5,450 nt of DNA. Origin: JAZLGI01 sp045616225. Its GTDB lineage: Bacteria; Spirochaetota; Spirochaetia; Sphaerochaetales; Sphaerochaetaceae. Position numbers and translations under genes: made by a program. The stretch is from positions 1-5,450 of the forward strand of contig JAZLGI010000012.1 in assembly GCA_045616225.1 (NCBI GenBank), in the 5' to 3' direction. Below are positions 1 through 5,275 of the stretch, in pieces (position 1 is the stretch's first letter; each line of letters opens with the position of its first letter). The notes beneath the pieces were generated by a model, which did not search any database, was not told the DNA's origin, and saw only the letters and a program-made list of their open reading frames with translations.

Positions 1-1
1 T

Positions 2-571
2 GATGAAATTAAGAAAACTCTAACAATTGAGATTAAGTCATTGGATTTTGAATCTGGTACAAACTATGAAAATATTACAATAGAGAGTAACTTAACTGGA
101 GTTACAAAAATCATAAAGAACGGGAAAGAAGTAACATCTCCATCAGATGAATATACTTCAATTACTAATGTATATGAAGAAGTAGGAAGTGTTCTTTCTT
201 CTACAATGTCAGAGTATTCCCATTTTTCAAATGAATACTGCAAAGGTTTTTCTAGAGAAATCTTTGTTACTACAACAGAAACAGATTGTTATTCAAATGG
301 TACTTTAGTTTCTGGAGATATTGGAGATGTTTTTGTTGGTAAACTTTCAGAAGGTGCAACTTTTACAAAAATAGAAAGAAATGACAATATAAGAACAAGA
401 CTATATGGTCTATTTTTTGGAACTCCTCCTGATAATGAGTTTATCATAGAAGCAAAGTTAAACGGTGAAGATTTTAATGTATCATTCTCTACTATAGATA
501 ACATTGCTATTGTTAACGGAAAAAAGTATCACGCAACAATTGATCAATTTGAACCACCTTATGTTAGCTAA
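2..571 (+). CDS. Hypothetical beta-rich protein, C-terminal part (5' end outside window)
   Basis: I do not recognise this family. The reading frame is open from base 2 to the TAA at 569-571, giving 189 visible residues. The TTG at 41 is only an internal leucine codon with no ribosome site before it, so the true start lies to the left of the window. The visible protein is rich in Thr, Ser, Asn and Glu and in short alternating hydrophobic stretches, with no obvious membrane segment, which suggests an extracytoplasmic beta-sheet protein. Two cysteines are visible (in NEYCKGF and TDCYSNG). The last 60 residues (from about FFGTPPDNEF) look like a compact beta domain. A strong terminator follows 25 bases after the stop. 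A stretch inside it (185-359) is repeated at 5276-5450 at the other end of the window, so it belongs to a local gene family. Coding status is confident; function is unknown. Confidence 0.75.
   Translation, partial: DEIKKTLTIEIKSLDFESGTNYENITIESNLTGVTKIIKNGKEVTSPSDEYTSITNVYEEVGSVLSSTMSEYSHFSNEYCKGFSREIFVTTTETDCYSNGTLVSGDIGDVFVGKLSEGATFTKIERNDNIRTRLYGLFFGTPPDNEFIIEAKLNGEDFNVSFSTIDNIAIVNGKKYHATIDQFEPPYVS
185..359 (+). repeat. Direct repeat, copy 1 (inside the first gene)
   Basis: This 175-base stretch corresponds to the 175 bases at 5276-5450, with four substitutions in the first 116 bases, a divergent patch around 300-335, and an identical final 25 bases. It lies inside the coding sequence of the first gene (from GSVLSSTMSEY to GKLSEGA). 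Confidence 0.95.
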
Positions 572-596
572 TTAAAACTTTTCCTTTTGGAAGTTT

Positions 597-630
597 GGGC
601 TGCAACGTCAGACGTTGCAGCCCTTTCTAT
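597..630 (+). terminator. Rho-independent terminator of the first gene
   Basis: Perfect inverted repeat: GGGCTGCAACGTC (597-609), one central base, then GACGTTGCAGCCC (611-623). It folds as a 12-bp stem with a CAG loop and is followed on the plus strand by TTTCTATTT. It lies 25 bases after the stop at 571. On the minus strand the hairpin is followed by AAACTTCC rather than a T-run, so it would stop transcription of the converging lipoprotein gene less efficiently. A weaker AAACTT/AAGTTT repeat lies just before it. Confidence 0.85.
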
Positions 631-637
631 TTGAGAC

Positions 638-677
638 AGGAGGCTTCTTGAAGAAAGATACTTTAAATAGATTTTGA
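638..677 (+). other. Strong Shine-Dalgarno plus TTG mini-ORF, possible gene-start relic
   Basis: AGGAGG (638-643) is followed after 4 bases by TTG (648), which opens a nine-codon frame reading MKKDTLNRF and ending at TGA (675-677). An AGGAGG followed by a Lys-Lys start is how many secreted-protein genes begin. Here it lies just downstream of a terminator and runs into the 3' end of the converging lipoprotein gene. It may be the beginning of a plus-strand gene cut off when the minus-strand block arrived. The spacing is short and chance occurrence is quite possible. Confidence 0.25.
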
Positions 678-2663
678 GCGAACAAACGAAATGTTTTGAT
701 ATTCTCTACCGTTCCATGTTAGATTGCAAATAAGCTTATCTTCACTAATCTTTTCAAAAAAGATTACGCCATTGTCAAATTCAATAAATTCTTCTTGAAC
801 ATGCTCGTCTGATTCATGATACCAGTTACCTGCAGAAATTGGCTTGTAAAGAATGTTATCTACAATAATCTGTTTATCAGCAGAATCGTAATTACCATGA
901 ATTAAAGTAAACTGGATTCCATTAGCTGAGGCTTTCCAAAAACCTTTGACTTCCTTCATCATTGCTTCATGATCCATATCAGTTTTACAATGAGTACACC
1001 TATAATATCGATTGCCATGTTCTGAAACAAATTCAAAATCAGTGGCTTCACAGAATCTACAGGAATATGGTTTTCCAGTGAAATTATCATTATCATCAGA
1101 AATTTCGGCAGGAACAAAGATATCTTCATTGGAGTATTTGGAGGATTTTTCAAGTAATGTCTCTTTTGTGTCTTCAGTTATTAATCCATTTTTAACTAAC
1201 ATATTAAGGGCTAAAACCAAATCGTCACCGGTATCTGATACGAACAAATCCGGAAGGAATCCTTTTCCAGTTAGGTCCTGATTGTCATAATATAAGGCAA
1301 ATCCGTTATCGTTTGTAACTTTAATACCTGAATTTGGAAGATATCTGTTAAAACCGTCAATACCATTGTTGATGCCTTCTCCACCAGAACCGCCATCCAA
1401 ATGACCCATTGTATTGGTTCCTATTATTATGCTGTTGTTTATAAATCTTATATAATTTGTAAAATCTTCTGAGGCGCAACCTGTTTTATTATTAACCAAG
1501 GCTATTATCAGGTTCTTACAGTTTGAAATCTTGCCCGGACTGGATAAGACTTCTTCAGGTGTTGCTTCAATAACTACACTGCATTCCTGACCGTATTTAA
1601 TTTCAGAAGGATGTGAAAGCATTGTTCTTCTTTCAAATCCAACTTTTGCCTGATAGGCTGGATGTCTCAATAAACCAAGAAAGAATCCGCCGCAGTGTTG
1701 TCCGCCATTTTGTCTTAAGTCAACAATTATTATATCTTTTGATCTTGCTTTTGCACCAATCTGGTATAGGTCTATTTCCGGTTCATCTTGAAAATTACAG
1801 TATGCTATGTTTTCGACCTCTATGTAATCATTTGATTGAAACACAACAGAACTTTCTATTGTTGGACTCCAAGAAATATTAACACTATCTTCTGTTAGCT
1901 TAATTTCAGTTTGGGATGGAACTCTTACAGGAGGACAGTATAGAACAAGAGTGTGGACAATGCTTCCATCTTTAGAAAGATAAGGAACCATCATTACATC
2001 TTCATTGCTACAAGAAACGTAGTACTGTGCAGGATTTTCCAAAAGATAATAGCCTTGATCATCTTTTCCGAAAAAAAGATTACTTAAATAAGTTTGATAT
2101 TTTAAAGTCTGACTGTTGTTCTTGTAAAAAACCTGAAAACTGTTGATTTTAAAGTGGTTGTCTTTTACAAATCCCATCTCTTCTGACATTATCTGAGCAA
2201 GAGTATATACAGGAACCTTTTTGTTTTCATATTGTTTAATTCTGTCTTCAATTCGTACTTTTGCAGCATAGTATGCCTCATCTCCGCCGTTAAAGTCGTA
2301 GCGAGCAGAAGAATATTTGAGCATTCTGAAAAAGATATCTATATCATACATGGCCTCTTCATAAGAAATCTGGCCTTTTACATTTTTAACAGTTCTTAAG
2401 TTTTTCAGCTCGTTTTCTGTTAAACAGGTATAATATGATTTTGGAAAATTCATATAAGAATAAATGGTGTCATAATAACCATCTTCTGGTTGAACATACT
2501 TTTGTCGTTCTTTGTTTAAATAATCGACAAATAGAGTCAATTCATTTTTTTCTTGTAAAAAACTTGTTTCTGATACTGTAGAACAAGAAGTAAACATAAC
2601 AATAATGACAAAAATAACTAGCAAAATCTTCTTGCTTAAGTTTTTAACTTCTTCCGGTTTCAT
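663..2663 (-). CDS. Predicted lipoprotein, divergent S41-family peptidase with zinc ribbon
   Basis: The start chosen is the ATG at 2663 (666 residues), because GGAGGAGG lies 10 bases upstream and the protein then begins with a lipoprotein signal: basic N-terminus, hydrophobic stretch ILLVIFVIIVMF and lipobox FTSC (Cys27). A longer in-frame start at 2777 adds 38 residues before the signal and is rejected. S41 (C-terminal processing/tricorn-core) marks in order: helical N-domain about 100-145; VKDNHFKI (166-173), matching the family's DGHT-like motif; IIIVDLRQNGGQ (311-322); NNKTGCASEDF (391-401), the nucleophile elbow; GKGFLPD (467-473). The usual nucleophile Ser is Cys396, and the Lys of Ser-Lys members aligns with His421. 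A CxxC-X17-CxxC zinc ribbon (Cys535, 538, 556, 559) follows, then a beta-rich domain from GFWKAS (574) to the end. It is probably membrane-anchored in the periplasm or at the surface. Substrate unknown; S41 fold fairly sure, activity unsure. Confidence 0.8.
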   Translation of the reverse strand: MKPEEVKNLSKKILLVIFVIIVMFTSCSTVSETSFLQEKNELTLFVDYLNKERQKYVQPEDGYYDTIYSYMNFPKSYYTCLTENELKNLRTVKNVKGQISYEEAMYDIDIFFRMLKYSSARYDFNGGDEAYYAAKVRIEDRIKQYENKKVPVYTLAQIMSEEMGFVKDNHFKINSFQVFYKNNSQTLKYQTYLSNLFFGKDDQGYYLLENPAQYYVSCSNEDVMMVPYLSKDGSIVHTLVLYCPPVRVPSQTEIKLTEDSVNISWSPTIESSVVFQSNDYIEVENIAYCNFQDEPEIDLYQIGAKARSKDIIIVDLRQNGGQHCGGFFLGLLRHPAYQAKVGFERRTMLSHPSEIKYGQECSVVIEATPEEVLSSPGKISNCKNLIIALVNNKTGCASEDFTNYIRFINNSIIIGTNTMGHLDGGSGGEGINNGIDGFNRYLPNSGIKVTNDNGFALYYDNQDLTGKGFLPDLFVSDTGDDLVLALNMLVKNGLITEDTKETLLEKSSKYSNEDIFVPAEISDDNDNFTGKPYSCRFCEATDFEFVSEHGNRYYRCTHCKTDMDHEAMMKEVKGFWKASANGIQFTLIHGNYDSADKQIIVDNILYKPISAGNWYHESDEHVQEEFIEFDNGVIFFEKISEDKLICNLTWNGREYQNISFVRSKSI

Positions 2664-2673
2664 AATTAGAAAG

Positions 2674-2681
2674 CCTCCTCC
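2674..2681 (-). promoter_or_regulatory. Ribosome binding site deciding the lipoprotein start
   Basis: On the minus strand GGAGGAGG lies 10 bases before the ATG at 2663. It is the strongest Shine-Dalgarno sequence among the minus-strand genes. It lies inside the upstream-extended frame, which supports the shorter protein that begins with a signal peptide. Confidence 0.8.
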
Positions 2682-2700
2682 ACGGTCACAAGTTTTTTTT

Positions 2701-2706
2701 ATTATA
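2701..2706 (-). promoter_or_regulatory. Candidate -10 box for the lipoprotein gene
   Basis: A perfect TATAAT on the minus strand, followed by an A-run, lies 37 bases upstream of the ATG at 2663 in the gap between abiEii and the lipoprotein gene. No good TTGACA-like -35 is present at 16-18 bases, so the call rests on the -10 and its position. If real, it lets this gene be transcribed apart from the toxin-antitoxin operon. Confidence 0.4.
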
Positions 2707-2748
2707 ATCCAACAATCAAATGTTCTGTTATTAAGCTTTGGACTCAGA

Positions 2749-2782
2749 GAATTTGTCACTTTTAGAAAGTTTGACAAAATTC
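2749..2782 (-). repeat. AT-rich stem-loop between abiEii and the lipoprotein gene
   Basis: The plus strand shows GAATTTGTC-ACTTT, loop TAG, AAAGT, two unpaired T, GACAAAATTC. This makes a 14-bp imperfect hairpin with one A bulge and a two-base bulge. It starts 10 bases after the abiEii stop codon on the minus strand. No T-run follows on that strand (TCTCTGAG), so it is not a classical intrinsic terminator. It could attenuate read-through or protect the 3' end of the toxin mRNA, or it may be a protein-binding site. Confidence 0.45.
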
Positions 2783-2791
2783 AAAAACTAA

Positions 2792-3748
2792 TCAGAATAA
2801 TAACAATTTCTGAAAACGATTATCCGGAAGTTCTTTCAATGCTTGTAAAACTGCTTTCCTATCTCTTTCATCAGAGTTTGCTATTACGAGCTCTTTTTCA
2901 TCTAACTCCTTGAGAAATTCATAATTTTTTCTAAGCCTGTCAACAAGATTCTTAACTGATGGAGTTGGAACAGCAAGTGTACCGATATCTTCTAAATCAA
3001 CTTCCTTTTCACTTCTTTCTCTGAGCCAGTATTCTGGATTAAATACGGAAGATGAGTGTGCTTTACGGTATTCTGTTTCCTCGCAATGTATACCGTTTGA
3101 ATCGCACCAGATTTTAAGAACCACAAGTCTTCTTATTAGATTCTTGTCCAAATTCTTGCATACGGACACATTTTCCATTATCCAATTCAAGTCATATAAG
3201 TCTCTGGCTGTGGTAGTCCTGTTCAATCTGGCAATTTTCTCTGCAATATTCTCTTCCAGTCTTACAGTCTTTATTTCAGGAAGTTGATGATTATAACAAT
3301 CATGTATTGGCAGGGGAACCCAAGAACGACGTACAGGATTCAACCATGGTGCCGGAGCAAAGTCAAGTTTTGTTTTAAGTATCTCATCAGAGTTGAATTT
3401 GCACTTGAAACCAACATACCATTTTCCTCTTCTTTCACTTACGGAGAAGGTAAAACCATCTATTTCTAGTCCATCTACCATGCTGGCAAATTCCAAAGCA
3501 ATATCTTCTGTATTTGTATTTATTTCTGAAACTGAAAAGTCCAAGTCTATGGAAAATCTTCCTTCTTTTCCCGCATATAGTTTTCGTATTCCTGTTCCAC
3601 CCTTGATTGCAACTTTGTCCAGAAATCCTTTTGAAAACAAGTCGTCCAACAGTAAATCCTGAGCGATGTCTATTAATGCTGCTTCTCTTCCCTGTGACCC
3701 GCTTCCTGCAGGTGTATGTCTTGAAATATGTCCGAGTGTAAGGTTCAT
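2792..3748 (-). CDS. abiEii: AbiEii-type nucleotidyltransferase toxin
   Basis: The 318-residue protein belongs to the AbiEii/AbiGii nucleotidyltransferase toxin family. Visible motifs in order: motif I region KGGTGIRKLY (49-58), then FSIDLDF (65-71) with the paired metal-binding aspartates; KTKLDF (125-130), a likely further acidic motif; and LEENIAEKIARLNR with TARDLYDL (164-187), carrying the family's conserved Lys (171) and Asp (183/186) of motifs III and IV. All key residues appear intact, so the toxin is predicted active. Known members bind GTP or other nucleotides, and some transfer nucleotides to tRNA 3' ends, blocking translation. The target here cannot be read from the sequence. The ATG overlaps the antitoxin stop codon (ATGA), with GGAG 8 bases upstream inside the antitoxin gene, so the two are translationally coupled. 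Standard length; it acts in the cytoplasm. Confidence 0.92.
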   Translation of the reverse strand: MNLTLGHISRHTPAGSGSQGREAALIDIAQDLLLDDLFSKGFLDKVAIKGGTGIRKLYAGKEGRFSIDLDFSVSEINTNTEDIALEFASMVDGLEIDGFTFSVSERRGKWYVGFKCKFNSDEILKTKLDFAPAPWLNPVRRSWVPLPIHDCYNHQLPEIKTVRLEENIAEKIARLNRTTTARDLYDLNWIMENVSVCKNLDKNLIRRLVVLKIWCDSNGIHCEETEYRKAHSSSVFNPEYWLRERSEKEVDLEDIGTLAVPTPSVKNLVDRLRKNYEFLKELDEKELVIANSDERDRKAVLQALKELPDNRFQKLLLF

Positions 3749-4542
3749 TTTACTTTCTCCATATCGTTTGGGTTTACTGGGAGAACGGTATCAACTATTT
3801 TCCACTTTTCATCGTTTCTCAAAGGTTTCTGATCTCTTTTTCCAAATCTGTTCTTTGAAAGTGGTTTTAAGTATTTGTATATTTCGTCAGAAGCATTTGG
3901 ATACATTCCCTGCAGAAAATACCCTGTTCTGGCTTTTACTGCATTTGTTTTTCCTTCCAATTCTTTCAAAAGATTGTCAGTGTTGATTTCATATACAACA
4001 TCCGGAATCCATTCCATTGCACTTTCCCAAGATTTTACTGCTTTGGGATCTGAAGTCATATGGACAATGATTCCTTCAGGGGATAAACAATTTACACCTT
4101 TTACGGTTTTTGTCGGCAAATTTGTATTATATGCATACAACTTCAAACCTTCGCATATTTTGACACTCGGTTTGGCGTCAACAATAGCTTCAACTGTTGA
4201 TGGAGCTCTGTCCGCAAGACCAAGAGCCCAAGCTGCACTTTGAAGAGTCAAGAAACACTTAATATCAGGGTTTGCAATACAAAAGGTTTTTAAAGGAGAC
4301 AATGTATCATAATTTGAAATTGTACCAGCTACTGCTGCCGAGACATATTCCCATACACCACGTTGTTTAGTAGGTAGCAACCAGCCCTTATCTCTGAGCC
4401 TTTTTGCAACCATAGGAGTCTGAGTCTTGATATTATTCTTCTTAACTAATTCGTCAAGAAGCGGAAGAGTGACATAAGTTATGCCTTCCAATTCAAATTC
4501 TTCCAAGATGCAGGCCATTTTGCCTGATATTGTTCGTGCCAT
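3745..4542 (-). CDS. abiEi: AbiEi-type antitoxin / transcriptional repressor
   Basis: The 265-residue protein lies directly upstream of the AbiEii toxin, with a 4-base ATGA overlap. The N-terminus (about 1-70) is a winged helix-turn-helix: an LLDELVKKNN helix, then PMVAKRLRDKGWLLPTKQ and the wing RGVWEYVSA, the typical AbiEi pattern of a helix ending in GWL followed by an Arg-Gly turn. The remainder (about 80-265) has the antitoxin C-domain feel (LTLQSAAWALGLADRAP, PEGIIVHMTSD) and ends in a basic tail. The ATG at 4542 is chosen over the in-frame GTG at 4548 because that GTG is part of the AAGGTG ribosome site. AbiEi proteins neutralise AbiEii without forming a stable complex (type IV) and repress their own promoter by binding inverted repeats. 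The palindrome at 4571-4583 is a matching candidate site. Confidence 0.9.
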   Translation of the reverse strand: MARTISGKMACILEEFELEGITYVTLPLLDELVKKNNIKTQTPMVAKRLRDKGWLLPTKQRGVWEYVSAAVAGTISNYDTLSPLKTFCIANPDIKCFLTLQSAAWALGLADRAPSTVEAIVDAKPSVKICEGLKLYAYNTNLPTKTVKGVNCLSPEGIIVHMTSDPKAVKSWESAMEWIPDVVYEINTDNLLKELEGKTNAVKARTGYFLQGMYPNASDEIYKYLKPLSKNRFGKRDQKPLRNDEKWKIVDTVLPVNPNDMEKVK

Positions 4543-4545
4543 AAT

Positions 4546-4551
4546 CACCTT
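4546..4551 (-). promoter_or_regulatory. Ribosome binding site deciding the abiEi start
   Basis: On the minus strand AAGGTG sits 3 bases before ATG at 4542 (AGG to ATG spacing 5). The GTG within it is in frame with the gene and could be mistaken for a start two codons earlier. Confidence 0.65.
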
Positions 4552-4570
4552 AATTATATCTAAATCTGAT

Positions 4571-4583
4571 ATAAACAGTTTAT
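4571..4583. promoter_or_regulatory. Palindrome, candidate AbiEi operator
   Basis: ATAAAC-A-GTTTAT is a perfect 6-1-6 palindrome 28 bases upstream of the abiEi start. The minus-strand hexamer TATAGT at 4591-4596 would, as a -10, place the transcription start within or beside this palindrome, a natural position for a repressor site. No convincing -35 is seen. A second perfect TATAAT (minus strand, 4553-4558) is so close to the ATG that its transcript would be nearly leaderless. Confidence 0.4.
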
Positions 4584-4689
4584 TTGTACCACTATATTAC
4601 TCCAATGCAAGAATCCATTCAATCAGTTTTGATATTTAAGAAAATGCAATTATTATAATTCTTGATTGCCCTTAATAGCCATGGAGTTT

Positions 4690-5111
4690 CTGATAGTGTC
4701 CTCAATCTTTGACGAGAAGACTTTATATCACTGTGAAGCTTCTATAAAAGATGCAGGAAAACAGTTATTCAGCAAAGAGATAACGGTACTAATCACAGAA
4801 TGTGTAATACTTGATAGACTATCGTGTTGGACTGTACAGGTTATAGGTCAGTAATAATATAACATAAACATTTGCAGGAACTGTAACAAAAGTCATAGAC
4901 TGGTGCAAATTGCCACTAAAGTTACGGTGGTGGACAGTCTGGTCAGGCAGGTGCTTGCCGTCATGGTATTGCACGTGCTCTCGTTGCAGAAAACGAAGCT
5001 AACCGCCGGCACTTCACGAGACGGCTTCATGACAAAAGAACCAAGAATTGTAGAAAGAAGAAGTACGGTCAGAGTAGTGCAAGACTCAAGTTTCAGTTCT
5101 CAAAGAGATAA
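4690..5111 (+). pseudogene. rpsI: Decayed 30S ribosomal protein S9 gene
   Basis: Frame 3 from 4926 reads GGGQSGQAGACRHGIARAL, a signature of ribosomal protein S9, and later KKYGQSSARLKFQFSKR followed by TAA (5109-5111), the invariant S9 C-terminus. Between them the frame is broken: VQIATKV (4903-4923) is in frame 1, one base is missing near 4924, about two bases are missing near 5010, where RDGFMTKEPRIVER (5017-5058) reads in frame 1, and one more is missing near 5058. Upstream, short pieces in shifting frames can be matched by eye to the S9 N-half (CGAGAAGACT near 4712 as GRRKT; CTATAAAAGATGCAGG near 4741 as YIKDAG; GAATGTGTAATACT near 4799), but these are much weaker. About 38 extra bases seem to lie at 4841-4878. 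S9 is essential, so an intact copy should exist elsewhere. The C-terminal half is confident, the left boundary is not. Confidence 0.85.
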
Positions 5112-5266
5112 TTTGCTTTTCTCGGCCTCTGAACTAGCTCTGTTTTTCTTTTTGGTTAGCTCTTGTCACCATTTTTTTCAAGTTTTATGGTTTTTGGTGG
5201 TAAAATTACCACAAAATTTAGAAAAATTTTAAAAAATGTGGTACTTCCGTTTTGCTGTTATCTTGA
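5112..5266. other. AT-rich spacer without recognisable gene
   Basis: This stretch separates the rpsI relic from the truncated second copy of the first gene. It holds several T- and A-runs and two inverted repeats, listed separately. The TGA at 5264-5266 closes the frame of the truncated copy upstream. I see no open frame of the expected kind and no RNA gene. Confidence 0.6.
5192..5216. repeat. Inverted repeat in spacer
   Basis: TTTTGGTGGTAA (5192-5203), two bases, then TTACCACAAAA (5206-5216). The arms pair fully except for one missing C. It lies about 80 bases after the rpsI relic's stop and is flanked by AT-rich DNA. It could be a leftover terminator or the end of a mobile element. Hairpin loops of two bases are unfavourable in RNA, so a DNA-level role is equally plausible. 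Confidence 0.5.
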
Positions 5267-5275
5267 CAAGTACCA
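5239..5275. repeat. Inverted repeat at the edge of the truncated copy
   Basis: TGGTACTT (5239-5246) and AAGTACCA (5268-5275) are perfect 8-base inverted arms separated by 21 bases. The right arm ends exactly one base before the homology with the first gene begins at 5276. This position suggests it may mark a recombination or insertion boundary, though 8-base arms can arise by chance in AT-rich DNA. Confidence 0.45.

Noticed and set aside
41..43. TTG start for the first gene
   Set aside because: The frame is open further left to base 2 with no Shine-Dalgarno before the TTG, so the gene is simply cut by the window edge.
185..359. Template/variable repeat pair of a diversity-generating retroelement
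   Set aside because: Differences are not confined to adenines in one copy (one is T versus G, and the patch has A on either side plus a codon indel), and no reverse transcriptase is in the window.
597..623. Possible integron attC site, since treponemes can carry chromosomal integrons
   Set aside because: The repeat is fully symmetrical with no extrahelical bases, too short for attC, and does not fit the RYYYAAC/GTTRRRY core pattern. Position and T-rich tail fit a terminator.
2664..2777. Longer lipoprotein start adding 38 residues
   Set aside because: It lacks a good ribosome site and would bury the signal peptide and lipobox; the ATG at 2663 has GGAGGAGG 10 bases upstream.
4903..5232. Open frame of about 109 codons as an independent gene
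   Set aside because: It is composed of frame-1 pieces of the rpsI relic (QIATKV, RDGFMTKEPRIVER) joined by out-of-frame translation of the same gene, then AT-rich spacer.
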